DNA from: Herbidospora solisilvae
Lineage (GTDB): Bacteria; Actinomycetota; Actinomycetes; Streptosporangiales; Streptosporangiaceae
DNA length: 64,000 nt
Direction of reading: 5' to 3'
NCBI RefSeq assembly: GCF_009901565.1
Contig: NZ_WXEW01000008.1
Coordinates: forward strand, 310,001-374,000
Shown: in pieces, positions 34,875 through 43,338 of the stretch
Position numbering within the stretch: the stretch's first letter is position 1
How the letters are laid out: each line of letters begins with the position of its first letter
The notes under the pieces: generated by a model
Databases searched by the model: none
Told to the model about the DNA's origin: nothing
The model's input: the letters and a program-made list of their open reading frames with translations, nothing else
Made by a program: the position numbers and the translations under genes

Positions 34875-37388
34875 TTGGTCGAAACAGCGCATTCGATGCC
34901 TGGTAAGCAACCCGAGATCTTCGAGCGGGTGCCGCCAAGGAACACGAACTTCACCGGCCGTGACAGTCTCCTGCGTCAGCTTCGTGAGGCGAATCGGCCG
35001 GTGACCGCCGTCATCCCACTGCCTGCCGCCCTCCAGGGCTATGGAGGCGTGGGCAAGACCCACCTTGCGATCGAGTACGCCCATCGATACCGATCGCACT
35101 ATGACCTGATCTGGTGGATCCCCGCCGACCAGGCATATCTGGTGCCGGCGGCGCTGGCGGCCATGGCTCCTTCTCTCAACCTGCCCAACGCCGCACTGGT
35201 GGGGGTCCGGGAGACGGCCGTGGCGGTGCGGGAGGCGCTGGAGAAAGGGGCGCCTTACGGCAACTGGCTGCTCATCTTCGACAACGCCGAAGACGCGAGC
35301 ATCGCGCAATACATCCCGCAGGGTCCCGGCCACGTGATCATCACCTCCCGCAACCCCTACTGGGACGAGCGTTTCCGTTCTCTGCAGGTCGACGTGTTCA
35401 CCCGTGAGGAGAGCGTTCAGTTCCTCCAGAAGAGATTGGGGGGCCGGATCACCAAGGACGAGGCCTCCCGGTTGGCCGAGAAGATGGGTGATCTACCGCT
35501 GGCGCTCGAACAGGTCGGGGCGCTGCAACAACGGAGGTCCATGTCGGTCGACGACTACCTTGAGTTGTTCGACAAACAGACCGCCGTGCTGCTCGACGCC
35601 GAGCGGGCCAGTGACTATCCGCTGACGATGACGGCGGCGTGGAGAGTCTCGGTGTCGCTACTGGAAGAACGTGTACCGATCGCCTTGAACCTTCTCCGCT
35701 GTTGTGCGTTCTTCGGCCCGGACCCGATTCCGCTCGACGTCTTCCGACGCGGCAATCAGGCCGATGCACCGAGTCTGAAAGGTCTCCTGACCGACCCCAT
35801 CGAGTTCGACAATGCGGTGGAGGAACTCACCAGGCACGCCCTCATCCGAAGTGACACCAACACCCGCAGCATCCAGGTGCACCGGCTCATCCAGGCGCTG
35901 CTCCGGGCCGACCTCGATGAGAAACGCAAGGAGAACCATCGTGCTGAGGTCCACCGCCTGCTCGCCCGCAGTGCGCCGGCGTTGCCCGACGACAGCACGG
36001 TGTGGGGTGACTTCGCCGAGTTGGTTCCGCATGTGGGCCGGTCGAAGCTGGTCAAGTCGACCGAACCTGACGTGCGCATGTTCGCGCTCAACGTGGTGCG
36101 CTACCTGTACTCCTCAGGCAACTACCAATCGGCCATGACCCTGGTCGACGAGCTCATCGATCGGTGGAAGGCCGCCGGAGGCGGTCGGCTCGACGTGCTC
36201 AAGGCCCGTCGGCACCAGGCCAACATCCTGCGCCGGATGGGTGAGTACCAACGTGTGTACGACCTCGATCAGGAGACTCTGGACATGGTGCGGGCCGAGT
36301 TCGGTCCGGAACACGAGGAGACCCTGATCGCCACGAACGGTCTCGGCGGCAGCATGCGAGCCCGGGGGATGTTCCGTGAGGCGCTCGACCTCGACGAGAA
36401 GTCGGTGACTCTGCATGAACGGTTGCGCGGACCCAAAGACGTGCTCACCCTGCGGGCCAAGAACAGCCTCGCCATCGACTACGGCCTCAACAGCAGGTTC
36501 AGACCGGCCAGACGCCTGCACACCGAGGTCTATCTAGCGCAGAGCGAGGCGGCCAATCCGACCTCGTCGGAACTCGTCCTGCTGTCACGCAACAGCATGG
36601 CCCGGGCCGTGCGGTTGATGGGCGGGTTCAAGGAGGCCTGCATCACCGGTGAGCAGGCGCTGACGTTCGGCGTCCAGAAACTGGGTAAAGATCACTGGGC
36701 CACATTGATCACCGCGAAGGAGCTGTCGATCGCGCAGAGACGGGCGGGTGCGCTCGACGAGGCGATCAGAAACGGCCGGGACACGCATACTCGGCTGAGC
36801 AGGATCTTCGGGCCTCGGCACCCCGACACGATCGGTGCCGCGGTGAACGTCTCCAACATCCTGCGGGTGCGGGGCGAGCTCGCCGAAGCCTTTGAGCTGG
36901 CGGCAGACATGGCCGAGGTCTATCCCCAGGTTTACGGCGATGACCACCCCTTCACCATCGCCTGTAGGACGAACCTGTCGATCCTCCACCGGCTGCTCGG
37001 CGACGTGGAGAAAGCGCGTCGGCTCAACGAGGCCGCCCATCGCGATCTGGTCGACCGGCTGGGCCCGGCCCACCACTACGTGTTCTCGTGTGCGGTGAAC
37101 CTGGCCAGCGATCTGGCCGCCCAGGGCGAACTCGATCAGGCGCTGCAACTCGGCGAGGTCACGTACAGGCAGCTGACCGAAATGTTCGAACCGGCGCACT
37201 TCCTGGCGATGGCGTGCGCCGCCAATCTCTCGCTCGACCGGATGGCGGCGAACAGGCCGGACGCGGAGGAACTGCGGGTGTACGTGGCGGAGCTCTACGA
37301 AGAGCGCTTCGAGCTGGGGCAACCCGACGCGGTGGCTGCCGCGTCGGGCACTCGCATCAACTGCGACTTCGACCCGCTACCGATTTGA
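34875..37388 (+). CDS. fxsT: FxSxx-COOH system NB-ARC/TPR protein FxsT (copy 2)
   Basis: An 837-residue paralogue of the 29091-31619 protein; over the first ~100 aligned residues after KQPEIFERVPPRN the two are roughly 80% identical by eye. Walker A GYGGVGKTH is at residues 55-63, with Walker B WLLIFDNAED, VIITSRNP and GDLPLALEQVGALQ. The TPR half retains the same repeats (HEETLIATNGLGGSMRARGM, KDVLTLRAKNSLAIDYGLNS). The start is TTG 34875, supported by GGAGG 6 nt upstream. Its end overlaps the convergent HExxH hydroxylase gene by 12 bp. Confidence 0.85.
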   Translation: MVETAHSMPGKQPEIFERVPPRNTNFTGRDSLLRQLREANRPVTAVIPLPAALQGYGGVGKTHLAIEYAHRYRSHYDLIWWIPADQAYLVPAALAAMAPSLNLPNAALVGVRETAVAVREALEKGAPYGNWLLIFDNAEDASIAQYIPQGPGHVIITSRNPYWDERFRSLQVDVFTREESVQFLQKRLGGRITKDEASRLAEKMGDLPLALEQVGALQQRRSMSVDDYLELFDKQTAVLLDAERASDYPLTMTAAWRVSVSLLEERVPIALNLLRCCAFFGPDPIPLDVFRRGNQADAPSLKGLLTDPIEFDNAVEELTRHALIRSDTNTRSIQVHRLIQALLRADLDEKRKENHRAEVHRLLARSAPALPDDSTVWGDFAELVPHVGRSKLVKSTEPDVRMFALNVVRYLYSSGNYQSAMTLVDELIDRWKAAGGGRLDVLKARRHQANILRRMGEYQRVYDLDQETLDMVRAEFGPEHEETLIATNGLGGSMRARGMFREALDLDEKSVTLHERLRGPKDVLTLRAKNSLAIDYGLNSRFRPARRLHTEVYLAQSEAANPTSSELVLLSRNSMARAVRLMGGFKEACITGEQALTFGVQKLGKDHWATLITAKELSIAQRRAGALDEAIRNGRDTHTRLSRIFGPRHPDTIGAAVNVSNILRVRGELAEAFELAADMAEVYPQVYGDDHPFTIACRTNLSILHRLLGDVEKARRLNEAAHRDLVDRLGPAHHYVFSCAVNLASDLAAQGELDQALQLGEVTYRQLTEMFEPAHFLAMACAANLSLDRMAANRPDAEELRVYVAELYEERFELGQPDAVAAASGTRINCDFDPLPI

Positions 37389-38648
37389 CGAGCCGTGTCT
37401 GGCCTCCCAGACGGCACGATGACCGGCCGCCGCTTCTTCGGCGGCGGCCAGGGACTCGTCATCGAGTGGTTCGGCCAGCACCGCGCCGAGGCGGGTGCGC
37501 ATGCCGTCGACGAAGGTCAGGCCGGCGTTGGTGAGGAGATGTTCGGCCTCCAGGGTGTCAAGGACGAGCCGGACCCCTTCACGCCACCGCGCGAGTTCGA
37601 TGCGGCCGCGGAGGCCCTCGTACACATGTTGGCGCCGCCAGAACTCGGTCACACCGAGGTAGGCGTAGGCGCCCTGGAGTAGGCCATGGGCGGGCCGTGG
37701 ATCGGGTCGCCAGGGCGCGTAGTACGCCTCGGTCCGCTCGTAACGAACCAGGGGGACCAGGTGCATGAGCGCGTCGAGTTTGGCGTGCTGGATCTCGTGC
37801 GCGAACGTCTCCGCCAGCCACGCGGGGGCCCCTGTGGGCGTGGACATGGCGATCGTGCCGAACGTCTCTCTGGCCGAGGCACTGCTGACACCTTCCGGCG
37901 GAGCCGCGATGGGGGTGAGCGCACGTACGATGATGGCGATCTCCTCCGCGACACCAGAATGGTTCGCGCGCAAGATGCGCCACGCTTCGGGGAGCAGGGA
38001 GCGCCAGGCGGGCAAGGCCTCGGGGGCGAGCCGGGCGGTGACACGGCCAGGTTCCGGCCATCGATAGGGATCGAGGTCGTCCAGCGTGACGGAGAAACCG
38101 TCGTCTATCGGGATTCGGTGCAGAACCTGCCAGCCCGGCTTGTCGGCCGTCAGATCCACCTCGGCACTCCAGTCGCCGGCGAGCAGGTAGGTGCCGTCCA
38201 CCTTGATCTCATCAGATGATCCGACCCGGCTTAGGCGCCCCAGGCCAGGCAACATCAGGCCGCCGTCGGCGTCCATCAGTACCTTCACCCGGCATGCCGC
38301 GCCTGACACGATTGCCGCCGCCAAAGCGATCGAGCCCAGCCGGCCCGGGCGTTCGTGTCCGCCCTCACGGACGGAACGGAATGTGCGCCAGGCCCAGGCG
38401 CCGACGGTGGGGTGGCGGAGGATTCGGCTCACCGCGGCGGGATCGGCCGCCTCCAGTTCGAGCAGCGTCTTATAGGCGCTGCTCGTCAACTCCGCGTCGG
38501 GATGGCTCGACACCCTGGATTCCTCGGCGACTCCCCGAAGCAGGCCGATACGGCGCCGAATCTGGATGCCGTTGAGCTCTTCGGCCGCCTCCGCGTTGCA
38601 CGGCTCCTCAGCCAGCGCGCGGAAGGTCTTGTCAGAGACCATGTTCAT
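37377..38648 (-). CDS. HExxH-type peptide beta-hydroxylase homologue (FxSxx-associated)
   Basis: A 423-residue protein with a single HExxH motif, AETFAHEIQHAKLDALMHL (His284, Glu285, His288), and a later His321 in PRPAHGLLQGAYAYLG that may be a further metal ligand. Proteins of this type accompany FxSxx-COOH radical SAM enzymes, often as a C-terminal fusion (FxsBH). Characterised relatives are 2-oxoglutarate-dependent peptide beta-hydroxylases, not proteases. Here it is a separate gene with the motif intact, so probably active on one or both precursors (inference). Its ATG overlaps the stop of the radical SAM gene (ATGA), with AAGGGA upstream, so both enzymes come from one transcript. Confidence 0.8.
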   Translation of the reverse strand: MNMVSDKTFRALAEEPCNAEAAEELNGIQIRRRIGLLRGVAEESRVSSHPDAELTSSAYKTLLELEAADPAAVSRILRHPTVGAWAWRTFRSVREGGHERPGRLGSIALAAAIVSGAACRVKVLMDADGGLMLPGLGRLSRVGSSDEIKVDGTYLLAGDWSAEVDLTADKPGWQVLHRIPIDDGFSVTLDDLDPYRWPEPGRVTARLAPEALPAWRSLLPEAWRILRANHSGVAEEIAIIVRALTPIAAPPEGVSSASARETFGTIAMSTPTGAPAWLAETFAHEIQHAKLDALMHLVPLVRYERTEAYYAPWRPDPRPAHGLLQGAYAYLGVTEFWRRQHVYEGLRGRIELARWREGVRLVLDTLEAEHLLTNAGLTFVDGMRTRLGAVLAEPLDDESLAAAEEAAAGHRAVWEARHGSSNR

Positions 38649-39871
38649 ACACGTCCCTTCAGTCGGGCGGTGTCGCGGTCGTGCCGGTGGCTGATGTGGG
38701 TGATGAGTTTGTAAAGATCCGGACAGTAGATCGACGGATTTCGGAAACCGGTGGCCGTGGCGTATCGGTGGGCGTACAGACCACCACCGCACACCCGGCT
38801 GATGTCGCACCTGAGGCACGTCTCGGAGAGCGCGGCCATGCCGATCTGGCGCGCGACTATGCCGGGCAGCTCAAGAGCCCGGTCGAAGGGGTCGCGGAAC
38901 ACATTCAGACCGGTGTGCGCCGCGCCCTCCCACGACGATTTGAGAATGTCCGACTGTTCTATGGAACCGTCGGTCTCGATCACCAACATCCGGGACGGTG
39001 ACAACCCCACCGACTCACACCGGGACGGTGCTCCGGAGAGTAGACGCGTGATCTCCCGGAAGATACGGATCTCGGTCTCCAGCGTCGGCGCGTTGCGCCA
39101 GTGGTCAAAGATCTCCACGAGCCAGTCGGCGTACGGAGTGCGCGAGGAGTCGGGTTCGCGGGACGGCGGTGGGCTTACCCAATTTCCGTGTGGAAGCAGG
39201 AAGTCGATTCCGGGCGGATCGAATTCAAGCAATGACCGATAGGTTTTTAGGGGATCGTTTCTGAGATCGATCGTGCAGAGCAGGCCTGCGAAGAGATGGT
39301 GGAAGGGGCCGGTCGCGAGGCGTGCCAGAGATGTGGCGACGGCGTCGTAGCTTCCCCTGCCGTTGGCGAACACTCGTGTTCGATCGTTGGCCTCGCGCCA
39401 GCCGTCGAGGCTGACTCCGATTCGGATGTCGAGTTCGTTGAACTGGACAAGAGCGGCCTCGTCGAGGCGGACGGCGTTGGTCTGCATACTTGCTCTGACC
39501 CGGGTGCCGACGGCCGCGCACGCCGACCGGATCCGCCGCACGATGGCGGCCAAGCCGTCGGCGCCGACGAGCAGAGGTTCGCCGCCATGAAGGACGACAT
39601 CGACTTCAACGATGGAATGGGTGCGAGCGTGCTCCGCTATTCGGGCGGCCACTTTATCGATTACGGCCGGAGTCATTTTCCGGGGTTGTGACCGCCAACC
39701 CTGGTCGGCCATCGTGTACACATAACAGGACGGGCAGGCCAGGTCGCACCGGCTGTGCACTTTCAGGATGAACTGCTGGAAGGCCATTGGCCGCCAGCCC
39801 GAGGCTGCCAGTTCCGTCACATCGAGGCTCTCCGGGAAGGGCTGGATCTGGGCTTCTCGCTCGTTGTGCAA
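38645..39871 (-). CDS. fxsB: Radical SAM/SPASM peptide-modifying enzyme, FxsB-like
   Basis: A 408-residue radical SAM enzyme. The [4Fe-4S] motif C-x3-C-x2-C lies in HSRCDLACPSCYVYTM (Cys42, 46, 49), the glycine-rich SAM motif VVLHGGEPLL follows, and a C-terminal SPASM region has ETCLRCDISRVCGGG and YCPDLYKLI (cysteines near 352, 355, 361, 383). The N-terminal MAFQQFILKVHSRCDLACP is characteristic of FxsB. Related enzymes form carbon-carbon crosslinks or other changes at a conserved C-terminal Phe-containing core. It is the only maturase for two precursors here. The start is TTG 39871 with GAAGGG upstream; an ATG at residue 29 is an alternative. Confidence 0.87.
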   Translation of the reverse strand: MHNEREAQIQPFPESLDVTELAASGWRPMAFQQFILKVHSRCDLACPSCYVYTMADQGWRSQPRKMTPAVIDKVAARIAEHARTHSIVEVDVVLHGGEPLLVGADGLAAIVRRIRSACAAVGTRVRASMQTNAVRLDEAALVQFNELDIRIGVSLDGWREANDRTRVFANGRGSYDAVATSLARLATGPFHHLFAGLLCTIDLRNDPLKTYRSLLEFDPPGIDFLLPHGNWVSPPPSREPDSSRTPYADWLVEIFDHWRNAPTLETEIRIFREITRLLSGAPSRCESVGLSPSRMLVIETDGSIEQSDILKSSWEGAAHTGLNVFRDPFDRALELPGIVARQIGMAALSETCLRCDISRVCGGGLYAHRYATATGFRNPSIYCPDLYKLITHISHRHDRDTARLKGRV

Positions 39872-40200
39872 CCGTGTACACCCTTCGCTTGGCGACCCTC
39901 ATTCCGCCGCACGCAGGTCTGGTAAGTCAATCACTTGAAGCCGTGGTTCCTTCAACAGTCTCCCTCGGCTGGTCTTCTGGTCGTGACGAATTCAGCGGGC
40001 CAGCCCAAATCAGGTATAAGGAGCCGGCATCAGCCTGGTTGTGGCTGAGGTGATCAACCTGTCGAGGACTTTCCGATTGATCAGTTTATAGCCTGTCGCA
40101 CATCCGAAACTCTCTCATTTGTGCACTTCGGAGGTGTCTTGCATAGGAAACTTTCCTAATAAATACTTCGCATGACGACCCTCATCCCCCCGGAGGTCCC
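39872..40200. other. 329-bp intergenic region at the distal island edge
   Basis: No gene is seen. It contains the presumed promoter of the radical SAM operon, a short CAGCC-TGGTTGT-GGCTG hairpin near 40034, and the 15-bp palindrome at 40144-40158 ahead of the secreted-protein gene. No copy of the tRNA-Thr 3' end was found, so an integrase-type right border is not shown. Confidence 0.5.
40144..40158. promoter_or_regulatory. 15-bp palindrome upstream of a secreted-protein gene
   Basis: TAGGAAA-C-TTTCCTA is a perfect 7-1-7 inverted repeat, followed by an AT-rich stretch and the gene start 42 bp downstream. The form is like an operator or a short 5'-UTR hairpin. Similar sequences ahead of actinomycete secreted-protein genes are known to me only from memory. 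Confidence 0.5.
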
Positions 40201-40524
40201 ATGCTCCGCCGCGCCCTGACCCTCGTGGCCGCCGCCACCCTCACCGCCACGACCGTCCTCACCGCCCCCGCTCAGGCAGTGATCGTCAACCTCAACTTCG
40301 GCCCCCTCAGCATCGGCGAATACTGCACCGCCAAGATCCACCCCGAGGCCTGGCTCGGCCTCTACGAGGCGAGCGGCCTCAGGTGCTACACCCCCCAGGG
40401 CTCCGGTCTCGTCTTCCGCGGCACCGGCGACCCCTATCTCGCCTGCAAACACCTCACGACGGACGTCATCGCGGGCGCGACCAGGATCGCCGGTGACGGC
40501 CTCAGCTGCCAGGCCGTCCGCTAG
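40201..40524 (+). CDS. Small secreted protein of unknown function
   Basis: A 107-residue protein with a clear Sec signal peptide (RRALTLVAAATLTATTVLTA, cleavage after AQA near residue 28). The mature part of about 80 residues has four cysteines (IGEYCTAKIHP, LRCYTPQGSG, LACKHLTTD, LSCQAVR), suggesting two disulfides and an extracellular location. I do not recognise a family. GGAGGTCCC lies just before the ATG. Its last four bases overlap the stop of the convergent NTF2-like gene. A palindrome upstream may control it. Confidence 0.7.
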   Translation: MLRRALTLVAAATLTATTVLTAPAQAVIVNLNFGPLSIGEYCTAKIHPEAWLGLYEASGLRCYTPQGSGLVFRGTGDPYLACKHLTTDVIAGATRIAGDGLSCQAVR

Positions 40525-40871
40525 GCCACCGGCGTGATCTGGAACACCGCGGCCCGCCAGGCGCCGGACGGATCCAGCACCATCGTCGTGGTCGCGTAGA
40601 CCACCATCGTCCCCCGCGCGGAGTCGATCTCCACCCGCGAGGTGTGCACCACGCTGGTGTCGCTGAGCCGTACCACCCGATGCTCGGACTGATCCGTGCG
40701 GGTGTACGGATTCTCGTTCTCCGCGAACGTCCGCAGGATGGCGGCCCGATCGGTCTCCACCCCCCACGGGGAGATCGCCACCGGGTCGTCCGTCAGGTAG
40801 GCGTCGTAGAAGGCCGCGTCTCCCTCGCGGTTGGCCTTCCACGCCCGTTCGCTCAGTTCGATGAAGTCCAT
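40521..40871 (-). CDS. NTF2-like (SnoaL/DUF4440-type) protein
   Basis: A 116-residue cone-shaped NTF2-like protein: helical N-terminus LSERAWKANREGDAAFYDAY, then strands DDPVAISPWGVETDR, SVVHTSRVEIDS and TMVVYATTTMVLD. Such proteins bind small ligands or act as simple enzymes. It is divergent from the ECF41 sigma gene, whose own C-terminal domain is also NTF2-like, and its start codon overlaps the predicted -35 of the sigma promoter. Ligand unknown. Confidence 0.75.
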   Translation of the reverse strand: MDFIELSERAWKANREGDAAFYDAYLTDDPVAISPWGVETDRAAILRTFAENENPYTRTDQSEHRVVRLSDTSVVHTSRVEIDSARGTMVVYATTTMVLDPSGAWRAAVFQITPVA

Positions 40872-40897
40872 GTCACATCCCTGTGCCCTGTGTCGTC
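40871..40897 (+). promoter_or_regulatory. ECF41-type promoter
   Basis: TGTCACA (40871-40877) and CGTC (40894-40897) are separated by 16 bp. This matches the -35/-10 pair described for ECF41 sigma factors, whose genes are normally autoregulated together with a COE-family target. The predicted transcript would start at about the GTG at 40907. Confidence 0.75.
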
Positions 40898-40906
40898 CTT
40901 CTTAGC

Positions 40907-41722
40907 GTGGAACCGTATGTCGCATTCCGGCCAAGACTTGTCCGCTTGGCCTACGGCCTCCTGGGCGATCTCCAGGAGTCCGAGGACGTCGTCCAGGACG
41001 CCTGGTTGCGCCTGACCAGGGCGGACGAGCAGCCGGAGGACGTCGAGGGCTGGCTGGTCGTCACCGTCTCCCGGCTGGCCCTGGACGTCCTCAAATCGGC
41101 CAGGAAGCGCCGGGAGGAGTACGTCGGCCCCTGGCTCCCCGAGCCGGTCGTCGACGCCGACCCCGCCGACCGGGTCACGCTCGACGAGTCGCTCAGCCTG
41201 GCCATGTTCGTCGTGCTCGAAAGCCTCAGCCCGGCCGAGCGCACCGCCTTCGTCCTCCACGACGTCTTCGGTGTGCCCTTCGACCAGGTGGCCAGGGCGG
41301 TGGGGCGGACGCCCGCCGCCTGCCGTCAGCTCGCCGCCAGGGCCCGCAGGCACGTCCAGGAGAGGGCTCCGAGGTTCGACGTCGACGTCGACGACCACAA
41401 ACGGGTGGTCGACGCGTTCGCGGCGGCCTGCGCGGGGAGGGACATCGAAGGGCTGCTCGCGGTGCTCGATCCCGATGTGGTCCTGCGCAGTGACGGGGGA
41501 GGGCTGGTCAGAGCGGCCCTGCGGCCGATCTCCGGGGCCTCCAAGGTCGCGCGGTTCCTGGCCGGGATCCAGCAGGGGGGATTCCGGCCGGTCACGGTCA
41601 ACGGCCTGCCGGGGCTGGTCCGTGACGATCCGCCGGCCGTCTACGGGCTGGCGGTCAGACAGGGACGAATCGTCGAGGTCGACATCGTCCGCAATCCAGA
41701 GAAACTGAGGAGTCTGCGATGA
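40907..41722 (+). CDS. sigJ: ECF41-group RNA polymerase sigma factor (SigJ-like)
   Basis: A 271-residue sigma factor. Region 2 is RPRLVRLAYGLLGDLQESED (about residues 8-27), region 4 SPAERTAFVLHDVFGVPFDQ, and a C-terminal SnoaL/NTF2-like domain follows from about residue 160. The ECF41 signatures are present: WLPEPV in the linker between regions 2 and 4 and SDGGGL in the C-terminal domain, which regulates activity without a separate anti-sigma factor. The GTG at 40907 fits a leaderless transcript from the TGTCACA-N16-CGTC promoter. The stop overlaps the start of the AhpD-like target gene. Confidence 0.9.
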   Translation: MEPYVAFRPRLVRLAYGLLGDLQESEDVVQDAWLRLTRADEQPEDVEGWLVVTVSRLALDVLKSARKRREEYVGPWLPEPVVDADPADRVTLDESLSLAMFVVLESLSPAERTAFVLHDVFGVPFDQVARAVGRTPAACRQLAARARRHVQERAPRFDVDVDDHKRVVDAFAAACAGRDIEGLLAVLDPDVVLRSDGGGLVRAALRPISGASKVARFLAGIQQGGFRPVTVNGLPGLVRDDPPAVYGLAVRQGRIVEVDIVRNPEKLRSLR

Positions 41723-42156
41723 GAATCGACGTCGCCGCACTGGCGCCCGAGGCGTACAAGGCGATGCTGGGGCTGGAGCGCTACCTGCGGTCCAGCGGGC
41801 TGCCCTCGCAGGTCGTCGAGCTGGTCAAGCTGCGGGCCAGCCAGATCAACGGGTGCGCCTACTGCGTGCACATGCACAGCGCCGACATGAAGAAGGCCGG
41901 CGAGCCCGACGAACGCATCTGGGGGGTGGCGGCCTGGCGGGAGACGCCGTCGTTCACCCCGGCCGAGCGGGCGGCGCTCGCGCTGACCGAGGAGGCGACC
42001 CGGCTGGCCGACTCCGCCGGCGTCGGCGACGAGGTCTGGGGGGAGGCGGTCAAGTACTTCGACGACGCGCAGCTCGCGGCGCTGGTGGTGTGCATCTCCA
42101 CGATCAACGCCTGGAACCGGATCGCGGTCACGACCCACAAGGAACCAGAGGCCTGA
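41719..42156 (+). CDS. Carboxymuconolactone decarboxylase/AhpD-like protein (ECF41 target)
   Basis: A 145-residue all-helical protein with the AhpD-type redox motif C-x-x-C in INGCAYCVHMHSADMKKAG, including the following histidines, preceded by the glutamate in VVELVKLRAS. It is probably a peroxidase or alkylhydroperoxidase-like enzyme. Genes of this COE class (carboxymuconolactone decarboxylase, oxidoreductase or epimerase) are the standard partner and main target of ECF41 sigma factors, and here it overlaps the sigma gene by ATGA. Substrate unknown. Confidence 0.88.
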   Translation: MRIDVAALAPEAYKAMLGLERYLRSSGLPSQVVELVKLRASQINGCAYCVHMHSADMKKAGEPDERIWGVAAWRETPSFTPAERAALALTEEATRLADSAGVGDEVWGEAVKYFDDAQLAALVVCISTINAWNRIAVTTHKEPEA

Positions 42157-42248
42157 TCACCCACGTGGTGTGGCCCGGGACTAGACCTCGGGCCATATCG
42201 CCATGTCCTCCCCACGGAAGACCTGCGGCGCTCACATAATGTCCACCG

Positions 42249-43337
42249 ATGAACGCGCAACGTCACCACCCCTTTGACGTCAGCGTCGTCGTTCCGGCCG
42301 CCGGTTCCGTTCACCTGGACAGCTGGCTGACGCACGCGCTGGCTCTGCGGGCCTCCAAAGAGATCCTCGTGGCCGACTCGCGGCTCGCCCGGCTCTACGC
42401 GAGCCTGCACCGGAACGTCCACGTCGTCGACCGTCCGGAGACCGCCCCCACCCGAGGCCGGTACACCTACTTCGCGGGCGACCACCCCATCCCGCCCGTC
42501 GATCTCATGATCGAGACGGCCGACCGGACCGGCGCCGACCTGGTCGCCGTGGCGGCCGAGGCCAGTGACGACGCGCTGCTCGGCGACATCTACGACGACC
42601 TGTCGCTGGGCAAGCTGTTCCGGACCACGTTCCGCGACCGGATCCCCTTCACCGACCCGGCCGACTTCGTCGTCCACGCCTACTGCCACGCCGAGCGGAT
42701 CGCGACCGTGCGGGGGCGGCAGCAGAAGCGGCGGCACCACCCCGACCGGCTGGTCCGCCGGGTGCAGAGCCATCTGCCCAACGGGCTGCTCCGCGACCAT
42801 CTGATCGCCCGGCACATCACCCGCGACGTGCTGCCGGATCTGGCCGAGCCCTTCCTGGAGGCCGACGACGAGGCCAGGGACGCGCTCGTCAAGGCGGTCG
42901 CCCACCGGTGCGCCGCCTGGGTGACGCCGGGGGTGCGGGCCCAGCTCGACGCCGCCGACCAGGCGCGGCTGGCCTCGTTGCAGGACCACCGCAGGCTGGA
43001 GAGGCTCGCGCGCATCTCCGAGGCGCCGCTGCACCGGGCGCTGACCAACGTCGCCTGGGAGGGCGACCGGCTCCGCATCGAGTTCACCGCGGCCCTCGAA
43101 GGGTTTCCCGAGGCCGAGATAGGGCTGCTGCTGAAGGACGGCGATCCCCAGGACGTCTGGGACGTCTACGTCACCGCCGAGTGCGACGGGATCGTGCGGC
43201 AGGCCCGGCTCGAAGGCGACCGGGACATCGCGCTGCCGGCCCGGTTCACCGACGACCTGGTCGCGCTGCCCTACCTGACCAGGACGGGCACGCTCAGTCT
43301 GCGGAAGGAGCGTCGCCTGTTGCACACCTCGTCTTAA
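42249..43337 (+). CDS. Glycosyltransferase family 2-like protein
   Basis: A 362-residue protein. The N-terminus FDVSVVVPAAGSVHLDSWLT looks like a GT2 (GT-A) fold, and the middle DDLSLGKLFRTTFRDRIPFT resembles the acceptor-side segment of teichoic-acid-type GT2 enzymes (G-x-L-F-R). The C-terminal third (residues about 258-360: LTNVAWEGDRLRIEFTAALE) is a beta-rich domain reminiscent of the TarS-type accessory domain. The usual D-x-D is not obvious, so catalytic competence is uncertain. ATG 42249 follows TAATGT (42237-42242) by 6 nt: leaderless. No wall-polymer operon adjoins it. Confidence 0.55.
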   Translation: MNAQRHHPFDVSVVVPAAGSVHLDSWLTHALALRASKEILVADSRLARLYASLHRNVHVVDRPETAPTRGRYTYFAGDHPIPPVDLMIETADRTGADLVAVAAEASDDALLGDIYDDLSLGKLFRTTFRDRIPFTDPADFVVHAYCHAERIATVRGRQQKRRHHPDRLVRRVQSHLPNGLLRDHLIARHITRDVLPDLAEPFLEADDEARDALVKAVAHRCAAWVTPGVRAQLDAADQARLASLQDHRRLERLARISEAPLHRALTNVAWEGDRLRIEFTAALEGFPEAEIGLLLKDGDPQDVWDVYVTAECDGIVRQARLEGDRDIALPARFTDDLVALPYLTRTGTLSLRKERRLLHTSS

Positions 43338-43338
43338 T

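Noticed and set aside
37501-38061. Interpretation of the HExxH protein as a secreted or housekeeping zinc protease
   Set aside because: There is no signal peptide, it is coupled to a radical SAM/SPASM gene, and its relatives in FxSxx loci are peptide-modifying hydroxylases.
25018-40200. Integrase-type genomic island with att sites from the tRNA-Thr 3' end
   Set aside because: No integrase gene and no duplicated tRNA 3' sequence were found; the island is supported only by content and composition.
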